DNA from: Thiothrix subterranea | Lineage (GTDB): Bacteria; Pseudomonadota; Gammaproteobacteria; Thiotrichales; Thiotrichaceae | DNA length: 64,000 nucleotides | Direction: 5' to 3' | Assembly: GCF_016772315.1 (NCBI RefSeq) | Contig: NZ_CP053482.1 | Location: 2,604,001 to 2,668,000 of the forward strand | Part shown: piece by piece, positions 9,337 to 17,388 of the stretch | Position numbering within the stretch: position 1 is the stretch's first letter | How the letters are laid out: the number at the start of each line of letters is the position of its first letter | Made by a program: the position numbers and the translations under genes | The notes under the pieces: model-generated | Told to the model about the DNA's origin: nothing | The model's input: the letters and a program-made list of their open reading frames with translations, nothing else | The model's database searches: none

Positions 9337-11470
9337 AGGCAATCACCTGTTGTTGTATGGGTACGATTGCAATTTGTTGAGCTGCCCGATGCAAGGCACT
9401 GCATACTGCATCAAATCCCAATGCCTGTGATGATAAAACGACCAGCATTTGGGAGGCAATAATCACGAAGCGGTCTCCGCTAGAGATCGACATTCCCGCG
9501 TTTTCCAGCCGCTTTGCCAATGTCTTGGCGTTGACAATGGCAGCCTTCTCATCCAGATAAACAGTAGCTACAGATCGCTTCTTGCAGACCAGGATGGCAT
9601 CCAAACTAATGGGGTCTTTCGTCGCTGTTTTGGGGCTTGCGGCACGTAATTCTGCATGGACGGGATGCGCGGCAACCACTACCAAGCCAGCCGACGTAAT
9701 CGCTTCGTAAATAGCTGCCCAACCTTCGACCCGCGAATGGTGGAAACTGAACGCCAGTACCCCATCATCCTTCAACACCCGCTGGCACTCCGTAAACACC
9801 GCTGCAAGCTGTCGAGCAAATACCCGCGAATCTTTATGCTGAACTTCGCCAGGAGCAGAAGAATCCGCCCGTTCAAACCATGCGTAACGCCCTTTCAGCA
9901 CGGGCGACAACCACGCAAAGAAAAAGTCACTCAATTCACTGTAATGGACGAAATCGAAATAAGGCGGATCAGTCACCACCGCATCAACCGATTTAGCGGG
10001 AATTGGCAAAGTAGCACTGTCACCATTCAACACCATCATGGCATTCGGTATTGCTTTGAATTGCGCCCATGAATCCACCCGTTGCACATCAATCGCTGAA
10101 CTGGCTACTGTTTTAATTGCCCCTAAACGTTCACCGAATAATGTCCGCTGAAAATCCACTTCAAACGGTTCATCCAGATAGCGTTTTGCCCGCAGCAAGC
10201 GGGATTCAAACAGCGTGCTAAATGTGCCGCTACTTTTATCCGTCCCCCACACCGAGTTTTCGAGCGGCGCACGTTCCGGTTTCAGGATGTGGTGTGAAAA
10301 CATGTGGCGGACTGCGCCCGTGCCTTCGCCCTTGAAGCTGCAAAACATATTGTTGAATTCCAGCGTACCGGAAAACAAACACAGCATTTGCTCCTGAACC
10401 GCTACATCTTCAATTTCAAGGATGCTGCGCAATAGCAACCCCAAGCACAACAATTGGCGGGCATTAAAGAAATCGCGCCAATGGCGGTAGTTATATCCCA
10501 GCGCCTGATCGGTATTATGGCCTGAGCGGACAGCCAAAGTCGGGAGCGGTAAATCTTCCTGCACTAATCGGGTTTCAGCATCGGTATATAAAGCCCGGTC
10601 TTCATCGCGAACGGGGAGATAGATTTTCTCACCATTGGGTCGGAGAGCCATCATCGCATACATGCGCTGCGCCAGTGGTTTATCAGCAGGCAACAGGTCT
10701 TTAATCCGGTAGCGTTTGCCGTTTTGGGCAGTGACGTATTGCCCCGCTGCTTTCCCCTGCTGGGGATTGAAAGACTGGGCGCAATGCGGACAAACGACAT
10801 CCACAGCATCGTAACGGTTTTCCATCACCTCCCAACAAGCAGGGCAAACCAGTTGGGCTTTCGGCTTTTTCTTCGGATAAGCATTTTGGGAAAACACATA
10901 GCGGGAAAACAGCGGAATGGTTTCGTTTTCCGGGGTTGTGACTGTCTTGACCCAAAAGCAATACAGCACCGGGATAAGTTCACCGGACACGGGGTCGCGG
11001 GTCTGGTAATAACGGCGTATTTCAGGGGCAACTTGTGCTTCAAGGCGGGCAAACGCGGCACGTAATTCCGGTTCTGGAACACGGGTAAATGCCTGCCGTA
11101 CCTGAAACGTGCTGACCGGGTTGATGTCGCAGCCAATGGCTTTTGCCCCCAGTTTGGTGGCTTCGCCCAAGGTCGTGCCACTGCCCATGAAAGGGTCAAG
11201 CACCACTTTGCCGCTGAGTTGGTGGTGTTTGTAAAAGCTTTGCCAAACATCCGTTCCCGGCTCGCTCAAGGCTGCCAAGGTAATGCCCCGGAACACTGAA
11301 CCCAAACGTGTCGCCCACCATTTATGGATGTGGTAAATCGGGCGGTTGATTTCCTTGCGCCAGCTTTCCTGTTCGGCAATCTGGCTGATTTCAACAATCG
11401 GGAAATCGCCTTCAATCGCGGTGGTTTCGCTGGTAGGCAGGAACGGGATGGTGTGGGCGGTGGTGTTCAT
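9299..11470 (-). CDS. DNA methylase with embedded zinc ribbon
   Basis: A 723-residue amino-DNA methyltransferase. The AdoMet-binding motif DPFMGSG is at residues 92-98 and the catalytic motif DPPY at 501-504. Between them lies a putative zinc ribbon (CPAC at 209-212, CPHC at 227-230). This layout resembles the adenine-specific DNA methylases with a Zn ribbon (COG1743 type). The gene overlaps the upstream endonuclease-like gene by 4 bp (ATGA), so the pair is probably a restriction-modification unit. The C-terminus (WSVATPSSVPSY) is encoded on the antisense of a xisI fragment, so the original end was probably replaced. Target sequence unknown. Confidence 0.82.
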   Translation of the reverse strand: MNTTAHTIPFLPTSETTAIEGDFPIVEISQIAEQESWRKEINRPIYHIHKWWATRLGSVFRGITLAALSEPGTDVWQSFYKHHQLSGKVVLDPFMGSGTTLGEATKLGAKAIGCDINPVSTFQVRQAFTRVPEPELRAAFARLEAQVAPEIRRYYQTRDPVSGELIPVLYCFWVKTVTTPENETIPLFSRYVFSQNAYPKKKPKAQLVCPACWEVMENRYDAVDVVCPHCAQSFNPQQGKAAGQYVTAQNGKRYRIKDLLPADKPLAQRMYAMMALRPNGEKIYLPVRDEDRALYTDAETRLVQEDLPLPTLAVRSGHNTDQALGYNYRHWRDFFNARQLLCLGLLLRSILEIEDVAVQEQMLCLFSGTLEFNNMFCSFKGEGTGAVRHMFSHHILKPERAPLENSVWGTDKSSGTFSTLFESRLLRAKRYLDEPFEVDFQRTLFGERLGAIKTVASSAIDVQRVDSWAQFKAIPNAMMVLNGDSATLPIPAKSVDAVVTDPPYFDFVHYSELSDFFFAWLSPVLKGRYAWFERADSSAPGEVQHKDSRVFARQLAAVFTECQRVLKDDGVLAFSFHHSRVEGWAAIYEAITSAGLVVVAAHPVHAELRAASPKTATKDPISLDAILVCKKRSVATVYLDEKAAIVNAKTLAKRLENAGMSISSGDRFVIIASQMLVVLSSQALGFDAVCSALHRAAQQIAIVPIQQQVIAWSVATPSSVPSY

Positions 11471-12246
11471 GCGTCCGTACCCGCCATTACGACAGATTTT
11501 GATGCCTGAGTTACCAAGCGGTAGGCGATGAATTTGCGTTCTGTTCCCGCGCTCGGATTGGGAATACGTTCAGCAGTGAGGGTGTTAGTGCGCAAATCGA
11601 AGCTGTAACCGACGACCAATGTATCAGCCTCAACACGGATCAGGCGACCGACTTCCTGAAAGCGTGCATCCGCCTTAAAGCCTTCGGGAACAATCAGGGT
11701 CATCAACCCGGTCGTTCCTTCGGTGAGGGCAAACGGTGTGGGTGCGACGTACATTTTGCGATCACGGATCATGATGTCGCCGAAAGTGCCGAAACCTTTG
11801 ACGTTTTTGTTCTTGTGTTCGTAGTGGTGATCGGCGTTGAGGAAATCGCCGTGGCAAACCACCAGATCGACCACCGGGTATTGCCGCCGCCCACTCAGCT
11901 CTGAATAGCCTGACAGGTCTGCTGGGTAACGCCCGAACACGTAGAAAATCTGCCGTCCGTTGTGGTAGCCAGTCGGTACTTGGCTGTTGGAATCGTAATC
12001 ACGCTCGCGCCCCGGCCATGCTAGCCCCTTGACCTCATAACCCTCGGCGTACTCAACCAAAGAAAAGTCGGGGTAAGTGTTGCGCCCCGCGCCCTCGTAA
12101 TGCAGCGTAAGTATCTGGAGACGTTTCTCAAACCAGTTTTGGAAGTGGAATTCCTTGTCCTTGGCGCTGACGGATTCAATGAGTTCACCTGCCTGCACTG
12201 CGAGTACGCACTGTTCAAACACATCAAAGCAGGTTGTTGAGGTCAT
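11467..12246 (-). CDS. Putative restriction endonuclease (PD-(D/E)XK fold)
   Basis: A 259-residue protein starting at 12246, where AAAGGA gives a good ribosome site; an ATG 30 bp upstream is less well placed. A candidate nuclease core is PD at residues 59-60 followed by EVK at 71-73, the PD-x(n)-ExK pattern of many restriction enzymes. Coupling with the methylase (4-bp overlap) supports a restriction role. I see no other family signature, so the assignment is inference from motif and neighbour. Confidence 0.65.
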   Translation of the reverse strand: MTSTTCFDVFEQCVLAVQAGELIESVSAKDKEFHFQNWFEKRLQILTLHYEGAGRNTYPDFSLVEYAEGYEVKGLAWPGRERDYDSNSQVPTGYHNGRQIFYVFGRYPADLSGYSELSGRRQYPVVDLVVCHGDFLNADHHYEHKNKNVKGFGTFGDIMIRDRKMYVAPTPFALTEGTTGLMTLIVPEGFKADARFQEVGRLIRVEADTLVVGYSFDLRTNTLTAERIPNPSAGTERKFIAYRLVTQASKSVVMAGTDA

Positions 12247-12296
12247 GGGGAGTTCCTTTGCTGGAGGATGAAACAAGGTGCTTCATTATAGCGGTT

Positions 12297-12482
12297 TCAG
12301 CAACAACCTGCTGGGTAGTAGACAGGGAAGATCACCTGTTGCTGCTGGCGCAGACGGCTGATGTCGCTGTTGAGTTCCTGAAGGTGGCGTTCCAACACGG
12401 CAGCGGGTGCGTCCGTGTCGGAAGCCAGCAGGGTGCTGCGTGACAGACCGAAACGTTTCGCCAGTTGACCGATGGTATACAT
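12297..12482 (-). pseudogene. Remnant of a MerR-type regulator (internally deleted)
   Basis: The 61-residue frame starts MYTIGQLAKRFGLSRSTLL, a classic MerR winged-helix N-terminus, then jumps to LERHLQELNSDISRLRQQQQ, typical of the C-terminal dimerisation helix. The middle of the DNA-binding domain and most of the effector region are missing, so this looks like an in-frame internal deletion of a roughly 120-residue gene. It may still give a small coiled-coil peptide, but regulator function is unlikely. Confidence 0.65.
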
Positions 12483-12560
12483 CCGCTACCTTCCTTATCA
12501 GCGTGAATGTTGGCGGATTTGCGCGACCTCCGCCACCGGGATTTGCAGCCATTCCAGATA

Positions 12561-12629
12561 AAGAGGGAGTATGCCATACGCCCCTACGAAGAACGTCCCC
12601 TGTAGGGGCGATCGGCGGTCGCCCTCTTC
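12561..12629. repeat. Palindromic repeat family A, divergent pair
   Basis: A full but slightly variant copy (GTAGGGGCGATCGGCGG...) occupies 12602-12629. A degenerate inverted copy ending in CGCCCCTAC lies at about 12561-12587. It sits between the MerR remnant and a xisI fragment. Confidence 0.75.
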
Positions 12630-12641
12630 AAAGGTTATTTC

Positions 12642-12720
12642 ATGGCGCGGTTATCCCTATCCGTTTGATTGACGGCAAAATCTGGATTCAGTATGACGGC
12701 ACGGAAGAAGGCGTTGCTAC
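12642..12720 (+). pseudogene. Degenerate xisI-like copy 2 (core fragment)
   Basis: Encodes only GAVIPIRLIDGKIWIQYDGTE and a few further residues, matching the central part of the intact gene that begins 80 bp downstream. Both ends are abrupt. It lies in the 550-bp stretch 12247-12799, which otherwise holds only the MerR remnant and a palindrome pair. Confidence 0.75.
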
Positions 12721-12799
12721 CACTCTCCACAAACCAGATTCTCACGGTAGCATTTTACTGCTACGCTTTTGTTATCTCGTGAATGACGGTGTAACGACC

Positions 12800-13303
12800 A
12801 TGACGATTCCTGTACAACCTCCGCCAGAAGATCAGCACATGCTGGAAACGGCAGTGGATAACCGCACGCCCTACCGTTTAGGGCAAGATTTGTTTGGAAA
12901 TGGCAGCCTTGCGCCCGTACTGACTGATTCGCTGAAACGCCAGATTCGGGAGAAATTGCGTGCCAAGCACCGCTCACCCACAGACTACCCCGCGCTGATC
13001 AAGCGCATTCTGCTGGAGTACACGAAATACAAGCCGGTGTATGGCGACATCGAAACCACCGTCAGCTTTGATGACGAACATGCCAACTACGCCTTGTTGC
13101 AATCAGGCTGGGATGGGGATGATTACCTGCATGGCGCGATTGTCCATATCCGTTTGATCGACGGCAAAATCTGGATTCAGTATGACGGCACGGAAGAAGG
13201 CATTGCTACCGAATTGCTGGAAGCGGGTGTGCCGAAAGAGCATATCGTGTTGAGATTTCGGCATCCCAGCGAACGGAAATATAGTGGGCTGGCTGTGGCG
13301 TGA
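12800..13303 (+). CDS. XisI-like protein (element excision controlling factor family)
   Basis: A 167-residue protein from ATG 12800. The C-terminal 110 residues match the XisI family, first described as a control factor for excision of the cyanobacterial fdxN element: YKPVYGDIETTVSFDDEH, DGKIWIQYDGTEEGIA, ELLEAGVPKEHIVLRF. An N-terminal extension of about 55 residues (LGQDLFGNGSLAPVL) is unusual for XisI. No XisH partner is adjacent. XisI-like genes are common outside nif excision elements, so a role in DNA rearrangement here is unproven. Three partial copies of this gene lie nearby. Confidence 0.7.
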   Translation: MTIPVQPPPEDQHMLETAVDNRTPYRLGQDLFGNGSLAPVLTDSLKRQIREKLRAKHRSPTDYPALIKRILLEYTKYKPVYGDIETTVSFDDEHANYALLQSGWDGDDYLHGAIVHIRLIDGKIWIQYDGTEEGIATELLEAGVPKEHIVLRFRHPSERKYSGLAVA

Positions 13304-13326
13304 GTGATCAGGCAGCCACCTGCAAA

Positions 13327-13355
13327 TTGTCTCTTTCACCCGTATATCGTATGAT
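13327..13355 (+). promoter_or_regulatory. Sigma-70-like promoter of brnTA
   Basis: TTGTCT at 13327-13332, a 17-bp spacer, then TATGAT at 13350-13355, 30 bp before the brnT ATG at 13385. BrnA-type antitoxins usually autorepress at such a site; no operator is marked. Confidence 0.5.
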
Positions 13356-13384
13356 GTAACTACAAATTAGCAATGGTTTCCTGC

Positions 13385-13576
13385 ATGTACAGAAAGTTTG
13401 AATGGGATGAGAACAAAAACCGCACCAACCAACAAAAACATGGAGTTGATTTCGATACCGCTAGTTATGTGTTTGATGATCCTAACTTTTTGAGTGAACA
13501 GGACAGGATAGTAGACGGGGAAGAACGCTGGCAGACGATTGGATTAGTCGGCGGATTTGAAGAGAAAATATTATGA
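13385..13576 (+). pseudogene. brnT: BrnT-type toxin, C-terminally truncated
   Basis: The N-terminal 50 residues are BrnT-like: YRKFEWDENKNRTNQQKHGV, FDTASYVFDDPNFLSEQD, GEERWQTIGLVGG. The frame ends at 63 residues with FEEKIL, whereas BrnT is normally about 90 residues with a basic C-terminal strand/helix (HT.R....IRIISAR). The last part of the RNase fold is therefore missing, and the stop overlaps the brnA ATG by 4 bp. The toxin is probably inactive. Confidence 0.75.
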
Positions 13577-13851
13577 ACAGGCAGCTTTCCGATAAACAGA
13601 TTGCGATGCTCAAGGCATTGGCAGACAAGCCGGATGAAGACATTGACCTGAGCGACATCCCGGAAGCTGGTGATGATGCTTGGAAGAATGCTGTACCCGG
13701 TGAGTTTTTTCGTCCTATCAAGAAACAGATTACCGTGCGGATTGATGCGGATGTACTGGCTTGGCTGAAGTCGAGTGGCAATGGCTACCAAACCCGGTTG
13801 AATCAGGTATTGCGGGAAGCGATGGAAAAAACGGGCAAACGGGCGGCGTAA
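13573..13851 (+). CDS. brnA: BrnA-type antitoxin
   Basis: A 92-residue protein with a ribbon-helix-helix C-terminus: KKQITVRIDADVLAWLKSSG and GYQTRLNQVLREAME. The N-terminal half (IDLSDIPEAGDDAWKNA) is the BrnT-binding region typical of BrnA. It overlaps brnT by 4 bp. The gene looks intact although its toxin is shortened, so it may persist as an orphan repressor. Confidence 0.85.
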   Translation: MNRQLSDKQIAMLKALADKPDEDIDLSDIPEAGDDAWKNAVPGEFFRPIKKQITVRIDADVLAWLKSSGNGYQTRLNQVLREAMEKTGKRAA

Positions 13852-13861
13852 GTTCCTTGCC

Positions 13862-14008
13862 CATATCCGTTTGATCGACGGCAAAATCTGGATTCAGTAT
13901 GACGGCGTTGCTACCGAATTGCTGGAAGCGGGTGTGCCGAAAGCGCATATCGTGCTGGGATTCCGGCATCCCAACGAACGGAAATATAGTGGGCTGGCGG
14001 TGGCGTGA
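13862..14008 (+). pseudogene. Degenerate xisI-like copy 3 (3' fragment)
   Basis: Repeats the last third of the intact gene (HIRLIDGKIWIQYDG, then ELLEAGVPKAHIVLGF, ending in GLAVA), with a 9-bp deletion in the DGTEEG region. The flank after its stop, GTGATCAGGCAGCCACCTGC, is identical to the flank after the intact copy at 13303. The brnTA locus is thus bracketed by direct repeats of xisI 3' end plus flank. Confidence 0.8.
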
Positions 14009-14012
14009 GTGA

Positions 14013-14267
14013 TCAGGCAGCCACCTGCTGCTGTTCAGCCTTCATCTCTTCACGGATGACACGGCGCAAGATGGTTTCCAGTGATTCGCCCTGCTGCTTG
14101 ATGTGTGCCTTCAATGCTTCGTTGATCAGGCTTTGGTAATTGCCACCGCCTTCCACCTGCTTCCGAAACCACTCAACTACATTAAGGGCGATGTAACGCT
14201 GTTTACCATGCAATGCTAAATCTTTGATGTGGGCATAAGTTATCCTTGGTTTATCTGGAAAAATCAA
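14013..14267 (-). CDS. Ribbon-helix-helix antitoxin-like protein (BrnA/CopG type), orphan
   Basis: An 84-residue protein; the segment KQRYIALNVVEWFRKQVEGG with NYQSLINEALKAHI resembles the DNA-binding part of BrnA-like antitoxins. The tail EEMKAEQQQVAA is hydrophilic. No toxin gene is adjacent. The last codons (about 20 bp) are also duplicated after the intact xisI at 13306, showing that this gene was once directly downstream of xisI in convergent orientation. Start choice is uncertain. Confidence 0.55.
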   Translation of the reverse strand: MIFPDKPRITYAHIKDLALHGKQRYIALNVVEWFRKQVEGGGNYQSLINEALKAHIKQQGESLETILRRVIREEMKAEQQQVAA

Positions 14268-14309
14268 GCGTAAATATTGACATTCAAGTGTTTTATAACT
14301 AGAGTTCGG

Positions 14310-14455
14310 ATGTGGGAGTGGTATCTTTTTGATAAGCTCCTTTATAAAGAAGTGAATCTAATAAGCTAATCATGTGAAAACATGATTTAAGGAATGAAAT
14401 CCTTAGACTTCATTCGTGAAGTATCAAATAATCTCGAAACAACCTACTCCCACAT
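14310..14455 (+). ncRNA. Candidate structured RNA upstream of the SLATT-RT module
   Basis: A perfect 10-bp closing stem pairs ATGTGGGAGT (14310-14319) with ACTCCCACAT (14446-14455). Inside are four consecutive hairpins: TATC/GATA around five T (14322-14334), AATCATG/CATGATT with loop TGAAAA (14368-14387), TAAGGA/TCCTTA (14388-14405), and ACTTCA/TGAAGT capped by TTCG (14407-14422). This multibranched fold lies 18 bp upstream of the SLATT gene. Several defence-associated RTs use an upstream non-coding RNA as partner or template, so this is a candidate for that role; expression is inference. Confidence 0.5.
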
Positions 14456-14473
14456 TATTTATAGCATCGCATC

Positions 14474-15058
14474 ATGTCAAACCTTTCAGATAATATTTGG
14501 TTTACTCGAAAAGCAAGAATTCAAACATCAGAACGACTGCTAAGCAATGACAATCACTCACAAATAATGCTGATAGTTTACTCTTTGATTAGCCTGATTT
14601 TATCAATAGTTTTACTCAAAAATACACAAGCCATAGGGGCTTATTCAGATATGATTGGAGTGGTCATGTCTTTGATTATAACAATAATATCTCTTGTGAT
14701 TGGAGGGAAAAACTTTAAAGGACGTGGTTTATCACTTAAAAATCACTATATTTCATTGCAGAGATTATATTTAAGAGCAATTGATGCAGAAGCTAATAAT
14801 GATCTTGATAAGCTTGCGATAATTAGAGAAGAGTACAATAATATTTTAGAACTAGAAGAAAACCATCATTCAATTGATGATATTGTTTTTCGAGTACTAA
14901 ACCGACAAAATTTAACCACTAGAAAACCGAACAAGATGGAGATATTAATTGCGTACTCATATAAAGTAATACGTTATGCGACTATAGTATTTATTTACAT
15001 ATTTCCATTTGCTATGGCGATATACTTGTTAATAAAAAACAATATCCAAATATCATGA
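14474..15058 (+). CDS. SLATT-domain membrane protein (predicted pore-forming effector)
   Basis: A 194-residue protein with two close membrane helices (about residues 31-50 and 60-78), a charged helical region (about 95-150) and a third helix near the C-terminus (about 167-187). This layout, with the N-terminal pattern IWFTRKARIQTSERLLSND, matches the SLATT superfamily (SMODS- and SLOG-associated two-TM effectors), particularly the branch found beside reverse transcriptases. Such proteins are predicted to kill infected cells by membrane disruption. The stop overlaps the RT start by 4 bp (ATGA). Strongly AT-rich, unlike the rest of the window, suggesting transfer. Confidence 0.75.
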   Translation: MSNLSDNIWFTRKARIQTSERLLSNDNHSQIMLIVYSLISLILSIVLLKNTQAIGAYSDMIGVVMSLIITIISLVIGGKNFKGRGLSLKNHYISLQRLYLRAIDAEANNDLDKLAIIREEYNNILELEENHHSIDDIVFRVLNRQNLTTRKPNKMEILIAYSYKVIRYATIVFIYIFPFAMAIYLLIKNNIQIS

Positions 15059-15249
15059 GTGCATATGTATACTTCAAAAAATGGTTTTCAAAGCCTCAGT
15101 TAATAAAAACGTATGAGGAACATATTAAAGATAGCTCTGCAATTGGAATTGATAAAATCAATAAAGATGTATTTTTACGTGATCATTTAAAAAATATTGA
15201 TATAATAGACATTATTCCAAAATCTCAACTTATTGATGGTTAAATGAAT

Positions 15250-15666
15250 TCAGTAGTTTTTGATTCGCATGGCAGTGCGCAAATTGTGCAAACCACAAGC
15301 GATTTCCATCACTAAATCATCAAAATCTTCCACGTAGTTGCGGAAAATATCTTTGACGCACCGACACCGTTTGATACCGCTGTTCACATGTTCAATGACC
15401 ACCCGAATGCTAGAAATGGCACGATTATGCGCTTTATCCTTATCACTCAAGGGTTTACCTCGTGGCTTTTTCTTGGGTTGGTGGACAACTGCCCCGTCAC
15501 CCGAATTATGCCCCAGATAGCCCAAATCCCGGTAAATCTCATACCCTTCTGGCACTTTCACGCCTTCCTCATCCGCGATACGTTTGTCATGGTCTTTGCC
15601 GCGTCGTGTTTCTCCCAAGTATTTGATTTCACGATCTTCTAAGCCTGCTATTATGTTGTTCTTCAC
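15250..15666 (-). CDS. IS5-family transposase, second frame
   Basis: A 138-residue frame with the remaining catalytic residues: aspartate in YRDLGYLGH and glutamate in RVVIEHVNSGIKR. It is expected to be made as a fusion with the upstream frame by -1 slippage on the A8 run. Both frames look intact, so the element may be active. Confidence 0.82.
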   Translation of the reverse strand: MKNNIIAGLEDREIKYLGETRRGKDHDKRIADEEGVKVPEGYEIYRDLGYLGHNSGDGAVVHQPKKKPRGKPLSDKDKAHNRAISSIRVVIEHVNSGIKRCRCVKDIFRNYVEDFDDLVMEIACGLHNLRTAMRIKNY

Positions 15667-16157
15667 CGAATGGAATTTTTTTTGCCGCTGTAGTATTCCT
15701 CCTGAACCCCAATGTCAGTCGGACGTTGAATACGGCGTTCTGTCGCATCCAAGCCAAGCGCTTGTGGCATTTCATGCGAAAGGCGTTCCAATACCTCTTC
15801 GGGGAGTCTGGCCGGGGAATGTCCCATGCTTTTTAAGCTCGACTGCAAAACGGGACACAGGCGATGTATCCACCGATTGGCTAACCCTTGGGACATATTG
15901 AAGGAGTAGCCCAACACTTCTTGCAGTGGGTAAGTCTTCAAATAATACAGAATAAAGAACAACTTATCTTCGATCGTTGTCAGGTTGCCGGGGCGACCTC
16001 GCTTCGTTTCACTCTCATGACCATCCACAATCAACTGCGCCGTGTATGCCCGTTGAAAATGGGGCAACAGTTTGGTGAATTCACCCAGATCTATGCCTGT
16101 CATGGCGCGGAAGGTTTTGCTCTTGCCTTTGAGCGCATGGTAGCTGTACTCTGTCAT
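15663..16157 (-). CDS. IS5-family transposase, first frame
   Basis: From ATG 16157 (MTEYSYHALKGKSKTFRAM) this frame carries the helix-turn-helix region and the first catalytic aspartate in LGLDATERRIQRP. It ends SGKKNSIR just after an A8 run on the minus strand (15676-15683). A -1 slip there would join it to the next frame as SGKKKFHSVKNNII, the usual continuation in this group, so a programmed frameshift is likely. An upstream ATG at 16223 is less likely. Confidence 0.82.
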   Translation of the reverse strand: MTEYSYHALKGKSKTFRAMTGIDLGEFTKLLPHFQRAYTAQLIVDGHESETKRGRPGNLTTIEDKLFFILYYLKTYPLQEVLGYSFNMSQGLANRWIHRLCPVLQSSLKSMGHSPARLPEEVLERLSHEMPQALGLDATERRIQRPTDIGVQEEYYSGKKNSIR

Positions 16158-17388
16158 GAGTGTTCCGTTCCCTTGGTGAAAATGATGATCATAGGTTGTA
16201 GCGCATTCCCGTTGATTTTTCACATGATTTGTTGACTAGGGACAAGTGCGAGATTTTGGAATAATGTCTAATAAATAAAAAAGTTAGTAATGATGGCTAT
16301 AATTTTACCCCATATAAAAAGAAACTAATTTCAAAAGGTGAAAATAAATTTCCTCGAATCATATCGATACCTACTATCAGAGACAGATTGACACTTAGAT
16401 CTCTATGTAACTTATTATCGGATACTTATCGGAATGATCTCTCAATAGAGATTGCTCAAGCAAAAATTGATTATGTAAACAAAGCAATAAAAGAAAAAAG
16501 GTATACGGCATATATCAAGATTGACGTTAAAAATTTCTATCCATCTATTAATCATGAAGTTTTGATAAAAAAACTACAAAGAAAGATAAGAAAAAAAGAA
16601 ATCATTAATTTAATAAAAAAAGCAATCACAAATAATAACGTAACGAAATCAAAGAAGGAAACTCAACATCCCAATCATACTGGAGTACCTCAAGGACTAT
16701 CTATATCAAATATATTAGCTGAAATATATATCTCGGACATCGACAAGAAATATCAAAAAAGAGATGATTTATTTTATACTAGATACGTAGATGATATTTT
16801 AGTTTTTTGCAATGAGAATGATGTCAAATCTATATTTGAAGATCTAAAAAAAAGCATTAACAAGGAATGTCTTGAAATTCACGAATTAAACGAGGACGGG
16901 TCAAAATGTCAATTAGGAGATATAAATGATGAAATTCATTTTTTGGGATACAAATATAAGGATAGAACATCATCCATAATAGAAAGGAATCGCGAAAAAT
17001 TTGAAGATTCAATAGCATCCATATTTACAGCCTATAAATATAGATTTGATAATGCAAAAAATGAGAGTGAACGAATTAACACAACCAATGTATTAGAATG
17101 GAGGCTGAACTTAAAAATTACAGGATGTATATTTAAAAATCAAAAAAGAGGATGGATGTTTTATTTTTCTCAGATCGAGGACATATATTCATTATACAAG
17201 ATAGATCTTGCTATAAAAAAAATGGCATCAATATTTTGCAAAAGAGAACTAAAAATAAAAAGTCTAGTGAAAACCTATCATGAAACAAAAAGATTAAAAG
17301 CATCATCACACAAATATATAGTTAACTTCGATAAACTTTCTATAAGTGAAAAAAGAGATATTCTTGAACGTTATCTTGGATATAAAAG

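Larger units (their letters stand above)
15207..16268 (-). mobile_element. IS5-family insertion sequence (IS1031/IS427-like group)
   Basis: Ends carry a perfect 19-bp inverted repeat, GACATTATTCCAAAATCTC at 15208-15226 and its complement at 16250-16268. The flanking target repeat is TAA or TAAT (15203-15206 and 16269-16272), consistent with the short TNA targets of this group; the exact end is ambiguous by one or two bases. About 1.06 kb with one transposase made from two frames on the minus strand. It interrupts the RT gene. Confidence 0.88.

Noticed and set aside
9117-9380. 87-residue frame as a real gene
   Set aside because: It is the internally deleted xisI copy running into antisense methylase sequence.
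12407-12799. Long N-terminal extension of the XisI-like frame
   Set aside because: This open stretch reads through a MerR remnant, a palindrome and a xisI fragment; ATG 12800 is the plausible start.
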